This document shows, one piece after another, positions 52,616 through 60,378 of a stretch of 64,000 nt of DNA. The notes under the pieces were generated by a model that saw only the letters and a list, made by a program, of their open reading frames with translations, did not search any database and was not told the origin of the DNA. The DNA is from CAYRFQ01 sp964423615. Lineage in GTDB: Bacteria; Planctomycetota; Planctomycetia; Gemmatales; Gemmataceae. Within the stretch, counting starts at the first letter, position 1; each line of letters begins with the position of its first letter. The DNA is taken from positions 62,001-126,000 of the forward strand of contig CAYRFQ010000003.1 in the NCBI GenBank assembly GCA_964423615.1, in the 5' to 3' direction. The translations under genes were made by a program, and so were the position numbers.

Positions 52616-53632
52616 TCAGCCATTCGTGTTCTTGACCTGCTTCTCTTTCGGGGCGTTTTTCATCAAGGCGTCGACGGCCTTCTGATACTTTTTTTGCATT
52701 TTACTGTAGTATCGATACGCCTTCGGGATATTGCCGAACGTCTTTGCGTTGCGGAACGCTTTGTTCATCGTGTCCAAAGCCTTCCTGTGGAGACTGGCTT
52801 TGTGATACACCAGCGCAGCGGTGTCGAGAGACTCTGGATTTTGGGGATCGAGCTTGACCATGAGATCGGCCAGCTTGACGAGATCTGGTTGTGGAACGAG
52901 CGTTTTTCCCTTCTTTCGTGATGCAGCGGCAAAACACAATGAGTTCAGTTGTACGGCGAGAAATTTCTTTTTGGTGAGCGGTCGAAAATACACTCCCGAG
53001 TTGGCTGCCGCTGGTTTAGCCCCAAGGAGTCGTGGAATAACACTCTGAGGAAGGATCACGCCTCTGGCCGTACATTCAACACCAACTTTCTTGCCTTTGC
53101 CCATCTGGAATTCGCAATAGCAGTGCATGGGTGCGTTGCAGATCGACACTGGCAACTTGGCCTCGCGCCCGACCAAGAAATAGACCATGCTCAGGCCTGC
53201 GCAGTAGGCTTCTTTGTGTTTGATGAAACGGTGCAGCATGTATGCACGAAGGACTTCGTCGCTCGTCATCTCGAAGGGATCCGATGGTTGGCTGGGAACG
53301 TCGAATCGGAAATCACGAAAAACGACCTTGTTGAGCGCTTGCAGTTGGTTGCGTGGATTGGTCTCCTCATCGATGGCCTCACGCACTGCGGCGGCCATCT
53401 TCTTAATGAATCGTCGCACGTACTTTTCATCGAGTTTGGGATTCATGACCCGTTCTGAAGCGAACACGAGATCGAGATAACTTTCCTTCATTTCCTTTTG
53501 GGCAGTGATGCGATGAAGCGTTTCGATCGCTTTCTTTTGTGTCTGGGCACCGACGACGTTAGCGTTGGTGCACACCACCAAAAGGCTGAGGATAAACCAA
53601 AGGCGAGGAACGATCGCCAAGCAGTTATGCAT
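52616..53632 (-). CDS. Exported transglutaminase-like protein with TPR-type tail
   Basis: 338 residues from the ATG at 53632 (GGAGA seven bases upstream). Signal peptide with core LWFILSLLVVCTNANVVGA. The central part has the transglutaminase/SirB1-like pattern with Cys in KEAYCAGLSMVYFLVGREA, His in NAPMHCYCEF and an acidic residue in VGVECTARG, giving a possible Cys-His-Glu triad. The last 80 residues (DPQNPESLDTAALVYHKASL onwards) look like TPR helices. It may act as a periplasmic peptidase or cross-linking enzyme, or only as a binding domain; target unknown. Confidence 0.78.
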   Translation of the reverse strand: MHNCLAIVPRLWFILSLLVVCTNANVVGAQTQKKAIETLHRITAQKEMKESYLDLVFASERVMNPKLDEKYVRRFIKKMAAAVREAIDEETNPRNQLQALNKVVFRDFRFDVPSQPSDPFEMTSDEVLRAYMLHRFIKHKEAYCAGLSMVYFLVGREAKLPVSICNAPMHCYCEFQMGKGKKVGVECTARGVILPQSVIPRLLGAKPAAANSGVYFRPLTKKKFLAVQLNSLCFAAASRKKGKTLVPQPDLVKLADLMVKLDPQNPESLDTAALVYHKASLHRKALDTMNKAFRNAKTFGNIPKAYRYYSKMQKKYQKAVDALMKNAPKEKQVKNTNG

Positions 53633-53825
53633 GTTCTTCTCCAGTTCGTTTGTTGTTTCCATTCGATGGGAAAGACAACCTCGGATGAGATTTGTTCCAC
53701 GGCGTTCCGATTGTCGGGTTGGATATGCATTATCTGTGAGACGGTCGTTTGAGGCAAGCGATGGCAGCCGGATCGTTTCGAGTAGTCGTTATCTGACTGG
53801 GCACCTTCCTCACTCCCCCTTTGCC

Positions 53826-55556
53826 TCAGTTCTGCATCATCTCTTGTACTTGGGCATGGACTTTGAGGAAGGCTTCCACGCATGTGGGATCGAAATGAGT
53901 TCCGGCATGATTTTGGAGTTCTTGAAAAGCCACACTGGGTGGAAGAGCTTTCCGATAAGGCCGATCGGACGTCATTGCGTCGAAGGCATCAGCCACGGAA
54001 ACGACTCGTGCGATACGCGGAATGTTCTCGCCAGCCAGTCCGTCGGGGTATCCCGAACCATCCCACTTTTCGTGATGGTGACGGATGATCGTGATCATCG
54101 GTCCCAGGTTCCTCATCGCGTTGAGTATTTCGGCCCCGCGGACGGTGTGTGTTTTCATGATGTCGAATTCCGTTTTCGTTAATCGACCACGTTTGCGCAG
54201 GATGGCGTCGTCCAAGCCAATTTTGCCAATATCGTGTAACGGCGTCCCGATCTCGATGTTGTAAATTTCCGAAGGAGAAAGCCGCAATTCACGAGCCAAC
54301 AACATGGCGTATTTGGTCACCCGGAGTGTGTGATCGCCCGTATATTGGTCACGCAGTTCGACAGTTCGAGCAAGGGACGTGACCGCCTGTATGAATTCTT
54401 CTCTTTGCTCTTCAAGGATCATTGCACTCTCGATCCCAACCGAAACACTTGCCGCCACGGCGTCTGCGAAATAGAAATCGTGAGACGAAAACGGGGCTTG
54501 CAAAGGGCCTCGGTCCAAATGGAGCACGCCCAGGCGTTTACGAGGCGATCGCAGGACGGCACAAATGATAGACGCCATGGCTCCTCGTCGGACACTCCCT
54601 GCCGTTCGGATGACCGATTCCAATGCAACGTCTTGGCAAAGCAAAGATTGCCCCTCGCCGAAACACCGCTGGGCCAGTGTTTGGCTGAATCCAAGGCTCG
54701 GGTCGTTTGGGATTTTGGGAGATAATTTTGCGCCAAGATGCAACTCCCCATGCGGGGTGGCCAATACGATCGCTCCACGCTGGGCATCGAGCGCTTTGAT
54801 GGTGTCCGACAAAATCGACTGGAGTAATTCCTCGAGCGAAGAAATTTGACAAAGGTGGTACCCTGCCCGAAGTAAGGTGAGTAAGTGTTGGCTTTGGTGG
54901 AGGTTGCCCATGGGTCCGGACACGATGGCTTCGAGGGCTTGATCGTAGGTCCGGTGTGTGCGCGCTTGAATTCGGACAAAGGTTCCCGAGGTTTTCAGAT
55001 GGTCATGAGGATCGTCTTGCCTTGTGGTTGGGGGCGGATTCGAATCGTTACTGGTTTCGTGCGGAGCCTTCGGTTTGTTCGCCGGTTCCGGAGGGAGTTC
55101 GGAAGAATTGGGAGTCGCCACGGCCTTTTTTGCCGAGACGGCTCGAGCGAGTTGCTCGAGTGGCTTTCGCTCGAAGGGCGAAGGGGTGTGATCGGGAAGA
55201 CGTCCCTTTGCTGAGCTTGGCTCGGTTTCCAGGACCGTGACAGTTAAGGCAAGGCGCCCGAACTGAAGGACATCGGTGAGTCGTAGCTCGATTTCTCGGC
55301 CAGGTACTGGCGTCCCATTGACATAACTGGGGTTTCGCACGTTCCCCAAATCTCGTAAGACCCAGCCTCCTTCCTTCCTTCGAATTTCCGCTTGTATTTG
55401 ACCCACCGAAACGTCCGAGAGCACGATATCGTTGCTTTCGAGGCGTCCGATTCGTATGAAAGAGTCCGATTCCCAGCTTAGCCCTTCGATTGTCGGGCTT
55501 GACCCCGAAAGGATTATTCGTGTTTGCACTTCGTCGCTCCACACGCACCGAGTCAT
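53826..55556 (-). CDS. FHA-GAF-HD-GYP signalling protein (putative c-di-GMP phosphodiesterase)
   Basis: 576 residues. FHA domain about 12-108 (IRIGRLESNDIVL, NPSYVNG); its usual SRHH phosphothreonine motif reads GQIQ, so binding may be weakened. A Pro-rich linker follows, then a GAF domain about 235-385 (AQRGAIVLA, RLGVLHLDRG). The HD-GYP domain covers about 385-570 with H441-D442 (HDIGKIG), the HHHEKWDGSGYPDGL signature (G502-Y503-P504) and VADAFDAMTSDRPYR, so the catalytic set is complete. HD-GYP enzymes hydrolyse c-di-GMP to pGpG or GMP. A PilZ receptor candidate is encoded at 38212-40065. No diguanylate cyclase is in the window. Confidence 0.92.
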   Translation of the reverse strand: MTRCVWSDEVQTRIILSGSSPTIEGLSWESDSFIRIGRLESNDIVLSDVSVGQIQAEIRRKEGGWVLRDLGNVRNPSYVNGTPVPGREIELRLTDVLQFGRLALTVTVLETEPSSAKGRLPDHTPSPFERKPLEQLARAVSAKKAVATPNSSELPPEPANKPKAPHETSNDSNPPPTTRQDDPHDHLKTSGTFVRIQARTHRTYDQALEAIVSGPMGNLHQSQHLLTLLRAGYHLCQISSLEELLQSILSDTIKALDAQRGAIVLATPHGELHLGAKLSPKIPNDPSLGFSQTLAQRCFGEGQSLLCQDVALESVIRTAGSVRRGAMASIICAVLRSPRKRLGVLHLDRGPLQAPFSSHDFYFADAVAASVSVGIESAMILEEQREEFIQAVTSLARTVELRDQYTGDHTLRVTKYAMLLARELRLSPSEIYNIEIGTPLHDIGKIGLDDAILRKRGRLTKTEFDIMKTHTVRGAEILNAMRNLGPMITIIRHHHEKWDGSGYPDGLAGENIPRIARVVSVADAFDAMTSDRPYRKALPPSVAFQELQNHAGTHFDPTCVEAFLKVHAQVQEMMQN

Positions 55557-55954
55557 ACTGTCGATAGGTATTGAAATCCAAGCTCAGTTTAGTCCTGACA
55601 GTACAACTGCGTGATTCGTCAGAAGTGATAAAGTGCGAAAAAAGCACCTAATCTGTGCAATTAACCAAAACGTTCAGAAGAACTCATACAACTCATATAT
55701 CCCAATCTTTTCGTAATAAAACCGGTGTTGTTTTCCAAAAACGTGTTTTTCATCCATCTGCGATTTCAAGACGAATGACACGAACCGTGTGAAAAGCAGG
55801 CCGTCGAGGATCAAACAACCGAAGTACGGAGAGTGAATTTAGCTAGAAGGAGATGCAGTGACCTATGAGGGCCGAACCGGCAAGGAGACAATACCTCCTC
55901 CGGAAACGAAGGCGATCGGTCGTAGGGTTGTTGCCTAAGGGAAACGTAGGCAAG
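55557..55954. other. Intergenic region upstream of the FHA-HD-GYP gene
   Basis: About 400 bases, partly AT-rich (55630-55760), which is the likely promoter region for the leftward HD-GYP gene. Contains the small frame listed next. Confidence 0.4.
55858..55938 (+). CDS. Possible 26-residue small protein
   Basis: GTG start with a good AAGGAG five bases upstream, coding MTYEGRTGKETIPPPETKAI and six more residues before TAA. Only the ribosome binding site supports it. Confidence 0.15.
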   Translation: MTYEGRTGKETIPPPETKAIGRRVVA

Positions 55955-56560
55955 TTACCAACAACGCCTTCGTCGCCAATACGGTGGTCTTCGGCCTGGA
56001 CCTAAGTAGATCCGTACTCCCGAAGGCGGAGGAGGCGGAAGGTGTTCGTGGATGATGACCCGTTTCTCAACGAGAGGCGCTGGCTGTTGGACTGCTGTCC
56101 TCTGCATTTCCGCGATGACTCGCTCGCTGACGCCCATTTGGCGCAGGTAGATCAAATCGTCCTTCGTCAGACGGAAGACGGAGTTCTTCGATCGGATTTG
56201 ATTGATGATCAGCTGATCCGAGATGTGTTGTTGGGAAAGATCGACGACATCCTGGATGGACATGGCCGAGGCTCTCGCCTGGGCAAGTTCTTGTTCGTAT
56301 TTGATACGTTGGTAAGCGGCGGCCTCTCCACGTCGTTCGGCTCGGTCGACTGAGTTACCGACAGCGGCGCCTCCAGCGGTGCCGACGACTCCACCGACGA
56401 CAGCTCCCAAGCCTGGTCTGCCGGTGGCCAAGCCAACCCCAGTTCCGATCACGGTCCCACCAATACCACCGGCGACGGCGCCTCGTTCGGTGTGATTCAT
56501 GTGACGGCACCCGGAACACAATGCCAAACTGACCATAACCCAACTTATCCAAGTTTTCAT
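55955..56560 (-). CDS. Glycine-zipper lipoprotein
   Basis: 201 residues. Lipoprotein signal peptide with lipobox ALCSGC. Then a glycine-zipper region of repeated small residues (GAVAGGIGGTVIGTGVGLATG, GAVVGGVVGTAGGAAVG), which can form membrane-inserted helices, then a helical segment (ISDQLIINQIRSKNSVFRLT, YLRQMGVSERVIAEMQ) and a Pro/Arg-rich tail. Likely anchored in the outer or inner membrane facing the periplasm. GGAG lies seven bases before the ATG. Such proteins are frequent in planctomycetes; function unknown. Confidence 0.85.
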   Translation of the reverse strand: MKTWISWVMVSLALCSGCRHMNHTERGAVAGGIGGTVIGTGVGLATGRPGLGAVVGGVVGTAGGAAVGNSVDRAERRGEAAAYQRIKYEQELAQARASAMSIQDVVDLSQQHISDQLIINQIRSKNSVFRLTKDDLIYLRQMGVSERVIAEMQRTAVQQPAPLVEKRVIIHEHLPPPPPSGVRIYLGPGRRPPYWRRRRCW

Positions 56561-56893
56561 CTTGGGACTCCGTTTCCAAAACGCAACTTGTGTAAGTGCA
56601 GATAAGTTGCGCGCCGCGGACTATCTCGAAATGGCATGACCAAGTCAAGAGTAGTCACTCTTGAAGAGTGCAGGTGTACGTTTTTTTGAAACTCCTTCAA
56701 GCGTCTTTGGTTCATACCAGAAACCCGAGGCGAGGAGTTCTTGTGTGCTCTGATTCCAGAAGGTAAGTTCTCCCGACTTCTCAGTTCTGGTTCTCCTTTG
56801 CACACCGCCTACAATAAAACTTGGTCCGAACACAACAAAGTGACTCGCCATGGAGCAGGTCGTAAAAAGTATCGGTTATAGGGAGAGAACGGA
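56561..56893. other. Divergent promoter region
   Basis: About 330 bases between the lipoprotein and the M16 peptidase. A hairpin with arms CGCAACTT / AAGTTGCG at 56582-56611 would lie in the leader of the lipoprotein mRNA. Nothing else recognised. Confidence 0.4.
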
Positions 56894-59653
56894 ATGAAGC
56901 CAATCGTTGGCCAACTTTGGATGGTCGGTGTGGTCTTGGTGTGCAGCTGTCTGGTGGACTCGCCTTCGATCTACGGACAAGGGAAAGCGAAGAAGGTGGT
57001 CTCCGTTGAGGGAATCACCGAGTACAAGCTTCCGAACGGATTTCGATATCTTTTGTTCCCCGACGATTCGAGCCCGAAAGTCACCGTGAATGTGACGATC
57101 TTGGTGGGTTCCCGACAAGAGGGGTATGGCGAGACGGGCATGGCCCACTTGCTCGAACACATGGTTTTCAAGGGATCGCCGAAATTTCTCAATCCCAAGA
57201 AGGCGTTGAACGAGCGGGGAGCGACTTACAACGGAACGACGTTCGTGGACCGTACGAACTATTTCGAGACCCTGCCGGCGTCGGACGAAAACTTGGAGTT
57301 CGCCATCGAGTTCGAGGCCGACCGCCTCACCAGAAGTTTCATCAAGCGGGAGGACTTGGCCAAGGAAATGACGGTCGTACGCAACGAATTCGAGCAGGGG
57401 GAGAACAACCCCGTCCGAATCCTCTTTCAACGTGTCCTCTCCACGGCCTTCGAGTGGCACAATTATGGCAAGTCGACGATCGGCAACCGGGCTGACATCG
57501 AACGAGTTCCGGTAGAAAACTTGCAGGTGTTTTACAAGAAGTACTATCAGCCGGACAACATGGTTCTGGTCGTGGCAGGAAAATTTAACGAGACAAAGGC
57601 CCACCAGTATATCGCCAAGTATTTCGGCTCGCTTCCCAAGCCGAAACGAGAGCTGCCCAAGACGTACACAGAGGAACCGCCCCAGGATGGTGAACGGACC
57701 GTCACTCTTCGCCGAAACGGAAAGATTGGTGCCGTCATCGTCGCGTACCACATCCCCTCGGCGGCCCACCCGGATTGCGCGGCCACTCAAGTGCTGGCCC
57801 AGGCGCTGACGAATCGACCATCGGGACGCTACTACAAGGCCCTCGTCGAGAAGAAAAAAGCCATCGTCGTGGGGGCCAACGCCTTCGCCTGGCACGACCC
57901 AAGCGTTATGCTCTTCATCGCCATCGCTGCTCCCGGTACCAAAGCTACCGAACTGCGTGAGCTGTTGGTTCAAGAACTCGACGAAACCGTCAAGAAACCC
58001 CTGACGGAAAAGGAAATTGCCCGAGCGAAGAACGAAATCATCGCGGCCAGAGAGCGTCTTCTGACGAAGCCTTCCCAGGTGGCTGTGGAACTGAGCGAGT
58101 GGCTCGGGGCTGGAGATTGGCGATTGATGTTCATCCACCGTGATCGAATCAAGAACATGACGGCCAAGCAGGTCAACCAAGTAGCCAAAAAGTATCTCAA
58201 ACCAAGCAACCGTACTGTCGGAGTGTTCGTTCCCACCGACCCGAAGGAAATCGATCGTTCTCAAATTCCAGAAACGCCTGACATTGCCCAGTTGGTGAAA
58301 GAGTACAAGGGTGGAGAGAAACTGGCCCAAGGGGAAAAGTTCGACCCAACGCCGGACAACCTTGAAAAACGCATCCAGCGAGGGAAACTCCGGGCGGGAT
58401 TGAAGTACGCGGTTCTTCCGAAGAAGACCCGTGGCGAAACTGTCGTGTTGCGGATGAGACTGCGGTTCGGCAACCAGAAGTCCTTGATGAAGTATAAAAC
58501 TGCTGCCCAATTTCTGGGCAGTCTGATGGAACGAGGGACGAAGAAATATTCTTACGCCGACCTCCAAGACAAACTCAGCGAACTGCAGTCGACGTTGAGC
58601 GTTTCGAGTAGTCCGGGGACTTTGAACGTCACGATTAGTTCCAAGGGAGACAAGCTCAGCAAAACGCTGGACTTGCTCGAGGAAATTCTTAGACGTCCGA
58701 CGTTCCCAGAGAAGGAACTCGATTTGATCCTGCGTTCGACTGTCCAGAGTTACAAACAAGCCCAGACGGACCCATCAACGCGGGCCGCGAACCTGCTTAC
58801 CCGAACACTCACACCGTATCCCAAGGACGATATTCGATACAACCCTACGATCGCTGAATCGCTCGAGATGGTCAAGGGGGTCGAGATCGAGCAACTTGTC
58901 GAGTTGTATAAGACTCATCTGGGCGGGACGACGGGGGAACTCGCCATCGTAGGAGATTTCGACGTCAAAAAGACTCTCGTGCAAATCGAGGACATGCTTG
59001 CTGGGTGGAAGTCGAAGATTCCCTACAAGCGAATTCCCAACAAGCTATTCGAGAACGTCCAAGGCGATGTCCTCACGATCCAGATACCGGACAAGAAGAA
59101 CGCCATGTACATGGCGGGGTATCTGTTCCCGATGAGCGACTCGTCACCAAAATACCCCGCCATGCGGCTAGCCAACTACTTGTTGGGGGAGATGCCACTC
59201 AACTCTCTGATCTCCAACAAACTACGTGAGGAATTGGGCATTTCTTACGGAGCGGGCTCGTTTGTCGCATTTCAGTCGATCGATAAAGTGGCAAACTTCA
59301 TGATCCAAGCATCGTTCAACCCGATGTATCTCAAGAAGGTCGATGACAACGTAATCGACTTGCTCAAACAGACGAAGAAAAACGGAATCAGTCAAACGCT
59401 GCTTCAGGAAGCCAAAGAAGGGTATCTTCAGAACCGCCAGCTCAGGCGGGCCAATGATTCTACCCTCGCGAGTGCGCTTGTGAGCGGGTTGTACCTCGGA
59501 CGAACTTTCGATCGGGCGAAAGAAGTCGAGTCGAAGATCGCCGACTTGACGGTTTCGGACGTGAACGAGGCTCTCAAGGAATTGATCAAGGTGAATCGAT
59601 TGGTCATCGTCCGCGCTGGCGACTTCCAGAAGAAGAAAAGTGAGAAGAAGTAG
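56894..59653 (+). CDS. Exported M16-family zinc peptidase, two fused halves
   Basis: 919 residues. Signal peptide-like start (LWMVGVVLVCSCLVDSPSIYG). The first half has the inverted zinc motif H85-L-L-E88-H89 (MAHLLEHMVFKG) and the distal Glu E165 (VVRNEFEQGE), so it is catalytic. The second half (from about 500) repeats the fold without the zinc motif, as in pitrilysin-type and PqqL-like proteins of about 900 residues. It would degrade peptides in the periplasm. GGGAGAG lies before the ATG. A long antisense frame covers most of it but is a shadow. Confidence 0.93.
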   Translation: MKPIVGQLWMVGVVLVCSCLVDSPSIYGQGKAKKVVSVEGITEYKLPNGFRYLLFPDDSSPKVTVNVTILVGSRQEGYGETGMAHLLEHMVFKGSPKFLNPKKALNERGATYNGTTFVDRTNYFETLPASDENLEFAIEFEADRLTRSFIKREDLAKEMTVVRNEFEQGENNPVRILFQRVLSTAFEWHNYGKSTIGNRADIERVPVENLQVFYKKYYQPDNMVLVVAGKFNETKAHQYIAKYFGSLPKPKRELPKTYTEEPPQDGERTVTLRRNGKIGAVIVAYHIPSAAHPDCAATQVLAQALTNRPSGRYYKALVEKKKAIVVGANAFAWHDPSVMLFIAIAAPGTKATELRELLVQELDETVKKPLTEKEIARAKNEIIAARERLLTKPSQVAVELSEWLGAGDWRLMFIHRDRIKNMTAKQVNQVAKKYLKPSNRTVGVFVPTDPKEIDRSQIPETPDIAQLVKEYKGGEKLAQGEKFDPTPDNLEKRIQRGKLRAGLKYAVLPKKTRGETVVLRMRLRFGNQKSLMKYKTAAQFLGSLMERGTKKYSYADLQDKLSELQSTLSVSSSPGTLNVTISSKGDKLSKTLDLLEEILRRPTFPEKELDLILRSTVQSYKQAQTDPSTRAANLLTRTLTPYPKDDIRYNPTIAESLEMVKGVEIEQLVELYKTHLGGTTGELAIVGDFDVKKTLVQIEDMLAGWKSKIPYKRIPNKLFENVQGDVLTIQIPDKKNAMYMAGYLFPMSDSSPKYPAMRLANYLLGEMPLNSLISNKLREELGISYGAGSFVAFQSIDKVANFMIQASFNPMYLKKVDDNVIDLLKQTKKNGISQTLLQEAKEGYLQNRQLRRANDSTLASALVSGLYLGRTFDRAKEVESKIADLTVSDVNEALKELIKVNRLVIVRAGDFQKKKSEKK

Positions 59654-59749
59654 TGAGGGGTTGAAACGCGGGGTTTTCCTCAGGCCTGCAGTATTTGCCT
59701 GTTTGCTCAGTGTTTTCCCTCTTCGCGGAGGTGGGAACCTGAGCTTCGT

Positions 59750-60101
59750 TTAAGGGCCAGTGATCGTTTGACCACTGCCATCTTCGTCCATGCGGATGAT
59801 AAGTGGTTCTCCTCCGGGCAATGCCCCTCGCAAGATTTCTTGTTCGGATTCACTCAGACGCAACTTGGAGTTATTGGGTTGGTGCTGATAACAAACCAAC
59901 CCAGCGACCAAATGAACCACGGCGTTCAAAGGACTCCGGTGGCGTATGTGACAGAGCTGAGAGGCGTTCTTGAGCTGGTCGTTGATCGTCTCGATGAGGC
60001 TGCGTTTTCGCAACAACAACTTCTCGGCCAACGGCACCAGACGGTTTTTCCTGTTCCGCCGGATGGGAATTACCAACTTCAAATGATCGGAAAACAGGTC
60101 A
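59750..60101 (-). pseudogene. IS982-family transposase, C-terminal remnant
   Basis: The minus-strand frame reads NRKNRLVPLAEKLLLRKRSL, IETINDQLKNASQLCHIRHR and VVHLVAGLVCYQHQPN, the C-terminal signature of IS982 transposases (LLLRKR, then IETINDQLKN and RHRS). The catalytic N-terminal two thirds are missing; upstream in the same frame lies unrelated sequence containing the inverted repeat at 60102-60285. It is a dead fragment. The 3' end past about 59830 may be readthrough into flanking DNA. Confidence 0.75.
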
Positions 60102-60285
60102 CTAAGGTTCTCGACTTTATTAACCGTCGCATTTGCCGTTTTTGGCACGGGCCATTTTAGGAAAGATGAGGTGCTTAGATGAATCTGAGTGCTTCCAAGT
60201 CCGTCTTTCCGCTTCAAAGAAGCCCGATAGTCAATTTCCGTGCCAGTTTTCAAAATGCGACAGTTAATAAAGTCGAGATCCTTAG
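60102..60285. repeat. Imperfect 48-49-base inverted repeat with an 87-base centre
   Basis: Left arm 60102-60150 and right arm 60238-60285 match as reverse complements except for a few differences and one gap; both begin or end with CTAAGG and TGGCACGG (or complements) and share TCTCGACTTTATTAAC. It lies at the broken side of the IS982 remnant. It could be a pair of IS ends or a small MITE-like element. No target-site duplication was recognised. The remainder of 59654-60378 shows nothing else. Confidence 0.7.
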
Positions 60286-60378
60286 CTTTGCGAGCCAGCC
60301 AAAATACCACACTTCTTCCTGGGATTACCCCAAACCGATCCTACTCCGCAAAGACGGTAAATCTTGTCGCGGGGATCC

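Noticed and set aside
56876..58759. 627-codon open frame on the minus strand opposite the M16 peptidase
   Set aside because: It is rich in Arg, Leu, Val and His in the way antisense frames of codon-biased genes are, has no family match, and the opposite strand encodes a clear peptidase with its zinc motif.
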